NCBI GenBank assembly: GCA_023091665.1
Contig: JALJCQ010000008.1
Location: 372,001-436,000, forward strand
Length of the DNA: 64,000 bases
Reading direction: 5' to 3'
Origin: Pythium myriotylum
Lineage: Eukaryota; Oomycota; Peronosporomycetes; Pythiales; Pythiaceae
The translations under genes were made by a program, and so were the position numbers. The notes under the pieces are model-generated. The model did no database searches, was not told the DNA's origin, and saw nothing but the letters and a program-made list of their open reading frames with translations. Below, one piece after another: positions 58,517-64,000 of the stretch. Within the stretch, counting starts at the first letter, position 1. Every line of letters begins with the position of its first letter.

Positions 58517-60187
58517 CTAATAGACGACAGCCCGCATCTCCTTGGCGTCCGGCAGGCCGTACATACGCTTCCCAGCGTCGATGCTGATGTTGATGCCCTC
58601 TCGACCGTGCTCTCGCATCACTCGTTCGTATTGTGCAATCGCATCGACGTTCACGCCATATTCCCGGAAGAGCTTGACCAGGATGCGCGCATCGTGCATC
58701 GCTGTGTTGCAGCCGATCCCAGCAGGGGCCATCGTGTGGACGGCATCACCCAGCAGCGTGACGACCGACGGCTGCCACATCTTGATCTCTGGCGACATGG
58801 TCGATATCCGCAGAAAAGAGGCCCATTCTGGATCTTGTTTCTCGAAGAGAGCGCGAACGCGAGGACACCAGGACGACGTGATGGTCGTCGAGAGCTCAGC
58901 CACTTCTTCCGGTGACATGGCGTAGAGATCGTGGACCGTCATATTGTCTCGGATGTGGAACTGATCTGCGCGAGCGACGAGCACCCAGCAGAGGTAGTTG
59001 GGCAGCTCCGGTAGCTCCGTGTTGGCGAGGTTATCCATGCCACCTGTGGCCTTGATGTACTGGCGGAGGTCAGCACGCGTCCCACAACGAGGTTCGATCA
59101 CGACGGACATCTTAGGCTCCTGGCTTGTTACCATAGTCGTGCAGCCAGTGGCAAAGTACTGCTCGATCTCTGGTGTGATCGGAGTCTTGCCGTAGATCGC
59201 ACCACTGTCCGTGTCGAGTAGTGTGACGTGGCGAGGGATGTACTGGCGACGCACACGTGAGGTTGTGCCATCGGCCCCGACTAGCACCGAGCCTTCTACA
59301 ATGCGGCCGTTATCGAAGTGGACTTCAACACGTCCATTCGGTAGGATGTTGTACTTCTTGAAGGCCATACCGAACTGGATCTCCACACCTTCCTCGAGAT
59401 CAGTCAGCAATAGTGAACGAAGCATTGCTCGGTCTGTACTGAACACGTGCTGCGTTACGCTGGAGCGATGCGCGAACTTGACGGTCTCCGGTGCAGCGCC
59501 ACCCGAGATCGCATCAACATACATGAAACCAGGAAGGAAGTGGCCTGTCGAGCGCAGAAAGACCTCAAAGTTGTCGCGCGTAAGGTTCGCTTTGAGCGCT
59601 TCGTACCCAGAGCTGTTGATACGCAGTCGATAGCCTTGCGTGCGGTAGTTTGGTGTTGGGTCTCGTTCGAAGACGGTGAAGGGGATACCGTGTTTCTTGA
59701 GCCCCTGGGCAAGGCAAAGTCCACCGATACCTCCGCCCATGATCAGCACGTGAGGCGCGTTGCTGTGACGGCTGTATGGATCGGCTCGCGGTTGACGGTA
59801 ACGAGGCATTTGGTGGTGGTATTCGTAAATCGACGGTGGACCACCCATGCTCGATGCGTTGGAGCTGGAAATGGTTGATGCAACTGAGCTTGTGGACCGT
59901 GGCTGTGGTCCCAAGTAGTACAGTGGCACCTCGCCGTCGTGGTCGTAGTCGCGACCACCACTGCCGTCACTGTCATGACTCAGTTTGCGCATGTGGTCAT
60001 GGTTTGAGCTGTGGCTCGAGCGAGGCTCTTGCGATCGGCGCAGCTCGCGAGGGTCCTCGGTGACGCCCAGCGTCTTTTTGATCCAGCGGATCATCTTCCG
60101 CCTTTTGCTCTCATCAACAGGATTGTTGTCTTTGGTACGGCGCTGCTCGAAGTGTGACTGCTGCGGCACGTGGCGTCGGTGCGCCAT
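58517..60187 (-). CDS. FAD-dependent monooxygenase (PHBH fold)
   Basis: A 556-residue paralogue of the enzymes at 53647 and 61662. The N-terminus has a basic patch (SKRRKMIRWIKKTLG, about 28-41) that may bind membrane or act as targeting sequence, then low complexity with the conserved PSIYEYHHQMPR just before the catalytic domain. FAD site GGGIGG at 151-156; GADGTTSRVRRQY (DG motif); GDAVHTMAPAGIGCN (GD motif). Its 3' end is convergent with the GPCR-PIPK gene, 141 bases apart. Substrate unknown; salicylate-hydroxylase-like activity is possible but unsupported. Confidence 0.87.
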   Translation of the reverse strand: MAHRRHVPQQSHFEQRRTKDNNPVDESKRRKMIRWIKKTLGVTEDPRELRRSQEPRSSHSSNHDHMRKLSHDSDGSGGRDYDHDGEVPLYYLGPQPRSTSSVASTISSSNASSMGGPPSIYEYHHQMPRYRQPRADPYSRHSNAPHVLIMGGGIGGLCLAQGLKKHGIPFTVFERDPTPNYRTQGYRLRINSSGYEALKANLTRDNFEVFLRSTGHFLPGFMYVDAISGGAAPETVKFAHRSSVTQHVFSTDRAMLRSLLLTDLEEGVEIQFGMAFKKYNILPNGRVEVHFDNGRIVEGSVLVGADGTTSRVRRQYIPRHVTLLDTDSGAIYGKTPITPEIEQYFATGCTTMVTSQEPKMSVVIEPRCGTRADLRQYIKATGGMDNLANTELPELPNYLCWVLVARADQFHIRDNMTVHDLYAMSPEEVAELSTTITSSWCPRVRALFEKQDPEWASFLRISTMSPEIKMWQPSVVTLLGDAVHTMAPAGIGCNTAMHDARILVKLFREYGVNVDAIAQYERVMREHGREGINISIDAGKRMYGLPDAKEMRAVVY

Positions 60188-61661
60188 GGTCTTGTTCGTG
60201 TGTGGGCGTGGCGACTTGGCGGCGAATTCCGAACTGAGAGCTTAAAGCTCGTCGAGTGCAGTTCGCGGTGGTCTGAAGGGGAGGAAGCAAGCACCGCGCG
60301 AGAAGAAGATGGACCAGCGCCTGGCTTCTTTCTGCCTTTGAGCAGTTAATGGCGTGAGTTATGGTCTAACAAAGACACGCCGCCTGTGCTGACGACCAAG
60401 AGTCCTCCCACCTCCATCCAAGCTTCCCCGAGTGGGAAGCACGGACGGAAAGGGCACACAATGGCCAATTCTTTCCATCGTTTACGTGCGTTTGACAAAC
60501 GGGAAACGGGTCCTTTCGCTGAGTTCTTCGTCCTCAGGATCCCTCGGGAACATCGCTTTCACTTTTCGTATCTTTACCGCCTCAGAGAATGGGCACATTT
60601 TCGCGGAAGCGTGACGCTGGACAGGAGGAACACGCGAACTCGTCTAGAGCAGCCAAGTCGATGAATGACGTTAGGTCAACGTCGACAAGGAAAACACTGG
60701 CAACCGCCTCACTACTGAACTCTTGCGATGGCCACATCAGACCCACGAGCGAACAACAAAGTGGCTGTTCTGGAACAGTACGCCCCGTGGAGTCGGAGTC
60801 GTCACGCGAGGCGAGTGCAATAGCATTGCCGCACCTCCGACCCTTCGAGGGAGGAGCACATAGGCAAAGGAGCGGCAGAGCTGGCGATCGAGGTCAGAAG
60901 TTCCTAGGGTTCAAGACTGGGGATTTGCCCGTCACGCTCCGAGCTTTCTCTCTGGACTCTCGGATCATGTTTCCGGGCTGGCAGATCCCTCTTTCCATTG
61001 CGTGGATCGAACACTCGCCGACGACTCCTCTCGAGAGTCGTACGTTTCGTTTCCAAGAAGAAGAAAAGAACATCCGCGGAAAACTCTCGGCAAGTGAAGA
61101 GTGTGGACACCACGCCCACGCAATAATTGGTTGCTCCTCAACGATTAATTTCATGCGGGCATGAGCATTCCGATCATTTCCAAGCGAGGCATTTCCAGCA
61201 GCATTTGCGTCGAGGTTGGTGCCATGATGATCTCGTCCATCAAGCATGTCTCACACGAGTGCATATGAGGAGCTTCTTCCATCGGTAGAAAAAACGTAAT
61301 CTTCGATTGCGCTCGCTACGGAATATAAATAAAGCGAGTCGACGCGCAGCATTTTCTCGAGTCCGATGCCTCGATCAATTGCTTACATTCACCTGATTTT
61401 CCATGGATAGTTTAGGAAACCCTGGCAATAAATTGATGCGTGTTCTCTATCGATGCCCTCGTCCAAGAAATTGTGGGCGAATGGCTTCGGAGATGATTTC
61501 ATTTTTGAGCATTACGCACTCTCAACTGAATGCGCTTCTCTAAACACAAGTACACCGACGTAGCAGCAAGAACAAACCTTGTGAAAATGATTGAGGGCGA
61601 TTATAATGCACAACAGTACTTCATCAATTCTAAAGCTACCATCGACTTCGAATTTATACCA
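60188..61661. other. intergenic region
   Basis: About 1.5 kb between two co-oriented FAD monooxygenases. An open frame at 60589-61164 has no recognisable features and is not called. The right end is A/T-rich. Confidence 0.5.
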
Positions 61662-63356
61662 CTAATACACAACTGTACGCATGTCCTTGGCATCCGGCAG
61701 TCCAAACATACGCTTCCCAGCGTCCATGCTAATGTTGATGCCCTCTCGGCCATGCTCGCGCATCACCCGCTCGTACTGCGCGATCGCCTCGACGTTCACG
61801 CCGTACTCAGTGAAGACCTTGACCAAAATACGTGCATCTTGCATCGCAGTGTTGCAGCCGATGCCTGCAGGTGTCATAGTGTGTGCCGCATCACCAAGCA
61901 GTGTCACAACCGACGGTTGCCACGACTTGATATCCGGAGACATGGTCGATATGCGCAAGAACGAGGCCCACTCCGGATCCTGCTTCTCAAACAGTGTTCG
62001 CACGCGTGGACACCAGTTCGACGTCATGTGAACCGACAGCTCGGCCACTTCTTCCGGTGACATGGCGTAGAGATCGTGGACCGTCATGTTGTCTCGGATG
62101 TGGAACGCCTCTGCACGAGCCAGTAGCACCCAGCAGAGGTAGTTGTGCAGTTCTGGCAGCTCCGTATTCGCGGGGTTCTCGAGACCTCCCGTTGATGAAA
62201 TGTACTCGTGCATGTTGAGCTTGGATCCGCAGCGGGGCTCGATGATCAGTGACATCTTGGGGTGTCGGCTCGTGACCATGGTTGTGCTGGCAGTGGCAAA
62301 GTACTGTTCGATATCGGGCGTGATCGGTGTTTTGCCGTAGATGGCTCCACTGTCGGTGTCGAGCAGCGTGATGTGACGAGGGATGTACTGGCGCCGCACG
62401 CGCGATGTTGTGCCGTCGACACCGACAAGCACTGAGCCTTCTACAACGCGCCCGTTTTCGAATTGGATCTCAATGCGACCGTTGGAAAGTACGTCATACT
62501 TCTTGAAAGCCATGCCGTACAGGATCTCGACGCCTTCCTCCAAATCGGTAAGCAATAGAGACCTCAACATGGCACGGTCGGTGCTGAACACGTGCTGCGT
62601 CACGCTTGAACGATGCGCGAACTTGACAGTCTCTGGTGCGGCACCGCCCGATTCAGCATCAACGTACATGAAACCGGGGAGGAAGTGTCCTGTGGACCGT
62701 AGGAACACCTCGAAGTTTTCGCGGGTGAGGTTGGCCTTGAGTGCTTCGTACCCAGAGCTGTTGATACGCAGTCGATAGCCTTGTGTGCGGTAGTTTGGTG
62801 TTGGATCTCGTTCAAAGACTGTGAAGGGGATACCGTGTCTCTTGAGGCCCTGGGCAAGGCATAGTCCACCAATGCCGCCACCGATAATCAGCACATGCGG
62901 GATGCTTTGGTGGCGAAGGTGCGGGCCTGGTTGTGGCTTTCGATGACGTGGCATCTGGTGATGGTACTCGTAGATGGATGGGCCTTCGGACGAGACCGTG
63001 GACGCCATTGAGCTCATGCTCCCCTTAGTCGAGTGGATGCTTCCTTTTGATGGTGGGCCAAAAGGCTGCGTACCAATGTGGTATACTGGTACATCGCGTT
63101 CCTGGTCATAACTGTTGCCGAGGCTGTCGTCGCTGAGTTTTCGAGCCGATCCGTGGTCGCTGCCGAAGCTGAGGCTTGTGTGACAGTCGCCCATGGGCTC
63201 GAGATACCGACGAACCTCTCGTGGGCCTTCCGAGATACCAATGGCTTTCTTCATCCAGCGGATCATCTTCCTCCGCTTGGTCTCGTCGACATAGTTGCCG
63301 TCTCGGAGACGTCGTTGCTCGTAGTGGGCCGACTGCACGTCGTGGCGGCGAGCCAT
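61662..63356 (-). CDS. FAD-dependent monooxygenase (PHBH fold)
   Basis: A 564-residue enzyme very similar to 58517-60187 throughout the catalytic domain (long identical runs such as VFERDPTPNYRTQGYRLRIN). N-terminal basic patch TKRRKMIRWMKKAIG at about 27-40; FAD site GGGIGG at 159-164; GVDGTTSRVRRQY, where the usual Ala of the DG motif is Val; GDAAHTMTPAGIGCN. The low-complexity stretch between 50 and 155 varies more than the rest. Tandem duplicate of its neighbour, co-oriented. Confidence 0.87.
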   Translation of the reverse strand: MARRHDVQSAHYEQRRLRDGNYVDETKRRKMIRWMKKAIGISEGPREVRRYLEPMGDCHTSLSFGSDHGSARKLSDDSLGNSYDQERDVPVYHIGTQPFGPPSKGSIHSTKGSMSSMASTVSSEGPSIYEYHHQMPRHRKPQPGPHLRHQSIPHVLIIGGGIGGLCLAQGLKRHGIPFTVFERDPTPNYRTQGYRLRINSSGYEALKANLTRENFEVFLRSTGHFLPGFMYVDAESGGAAPETVKFAHRSSVTQHVFSTDRAMLRSLLLTDLEEGVEILYGMAFKKYDVLSNGRIEIQFENGRVVEGSVLVGVDGTTSRVRRQYIPRHITLLDTDSGAIYGKTPITPDIEQYFATASTTMVTSRHPKMSLIIEPRCGSKLNMHEYISSTGGLENPANTELPELHNYLCWVLLARAEAFHIRDNMTVHDLYAMSPEEVAELSVHMTSNWCPRVRTLFEKQDPEWASFLRISTMSPDIKSWQPSVVTLLGDAAHTMTPAGIGCNTAMQDARILVKVFTEYGVNVEAIAQYERVMREHGREGINISMDAGKRMFGLPDAKDMRTVVY

Positions 63357-64000
63357 GGTGGTTGTCGACAGATGTGGTCACTTCGGTGGGGAGCGGGTGA
63401 TTGCAGACTGAAACTCGCAGCCTCGAACACTCGTGGCCGCGCTTCTCCGGAGCGGGCATGGTCGGCCCCAAAGACACGCTTCGTGCTCGCCAGCTTGCCT
63501 TCATCAGCATGCTGTTCAGCACCACGAACTAGACCATTGGAGCTCTCATAGCTATTCCTTCCATCGTTTCCTCCCAATCGCAAAATGAGGCCTTTGACAC
63601 ACAAATGGACCCTCTCGCCCTCTTGAAGTAAAATCAACTTGTCGTATCTTTGCTGCGCAGCTCGCGACGCGAGCGTGTCTGTGGCGCCTGCACGCTTCCA
63701 CGAAGGCGCACAGTGCCCAAAGACACGCGTGTCTGGGTGACAAGATCCAGGGTGTCCAGTTGAGCCGAGCATATGCGGAATAACTGACCACGCCAACAAA
63801 GAAGTCGACTCGGTGTGTCTGGACGCTGCGAGTCCATTCTCCCATGACAAACGATCCGAGGGTGGAGTGTCATCGAAATGTGACCTCGACCGAGTGATCA
63901 TGAGTGGGCCCTCCTCTGCTTAAATAACGGGCAAGAAGGCTCAGTCTAGTTGCAGTGACGATTCGGGTTGGCCGGAGCGAACGATGGACTGTTACGTAGT
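63357..64000. other. upstream region to window end
   Basis: 644 bases upstream of the last monooxygenase. Overlapping open frames on both strands show no recognisable features; nothing called. Confidence 0.5.

Noticed and set aside
1..64000. tRNA, rRNA or CRISPR-type features
   Set aside because: A scan by eye for T-arm-like GTTCGANNC contexts, rRNA signatures and regularly spaced short repeats found none. Short tRNA genes could still be missed without a covariance-model search.

Overview
The window reads as nuclear DNA of an oomycete, most likely a plant-associated member of the Peronosporales/Pythiales. The reasons are a 7TM receptor fused to a phosphatidylinositol-phosphate kinase, an M81-type transglutaminase elicitor, a large family of secreted CE5 cutinases, a full-size PDR/ABCG transporter, compact mostly intronless genes with short (60-100 nt) GT-AG introns, and TCAYTYY-like initiator sequences a few tens of bases upstream of several start codons. 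The species cannot be named from the sequence alone.

Region 1 (1-23.1 kb) is a cutinase array. Twelve intact secreted CE5 cutinases fall into three subgroups: four of RGTNQP type (268-5937), one identical pair in a large inverted repeat (7042-10431), and six long-tailed members (14219-23104). The long-tailed group contains a 3104-bp tandem duplication whose middle gene is a chimera of its two neighbours. A secreted CE1-type esterase (11513-12502) and one outlying member of an uncharacterised family (13317-13955) sit inside the array.

Region 2 (23.5-38.1 kb) is a mostly single-copy block: a myristoylation-motif EF-hand protein, a PDR ABC transporter, a transglutaminase elicitor with a long Pro/Thr-rich tail, a sphingosine/lipid kinase and a membrane-anchored cyclophilin.

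Region 3 (38.5-51.6 kb) is a cluster of small (194-213 aa) paralogues that I do not recognise, called here the HKxPW family after the invariant start of the protein. Counting the outlier at 13.3 kb there are twelve intact copies plus decayed pieces, often in convergent tail-to-tail pairs. The cluster carries a four-gene tandem duplication, an inverted duplication and three small insertions with 13-16 bp flanking direct repeats that look like truncated non-LTR retroposons, one of them encoding a broken RNase H domain.

Region 4 (53.6-63.4 kb) holds three related FAD-dependent monooxygenases and a GPCR-PIPK gene.

Functionally, the first half is dominated by secreted or export functions plausible for contact with plant tissue (cutinases, CE1 esterase, transglutaminase elicitor, ABC exporter). 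The kinase, EF-hand and GPCR-PIPK genes are signalling components. The HKxPW family has no assigned role and is the main candidate for something undescribed.
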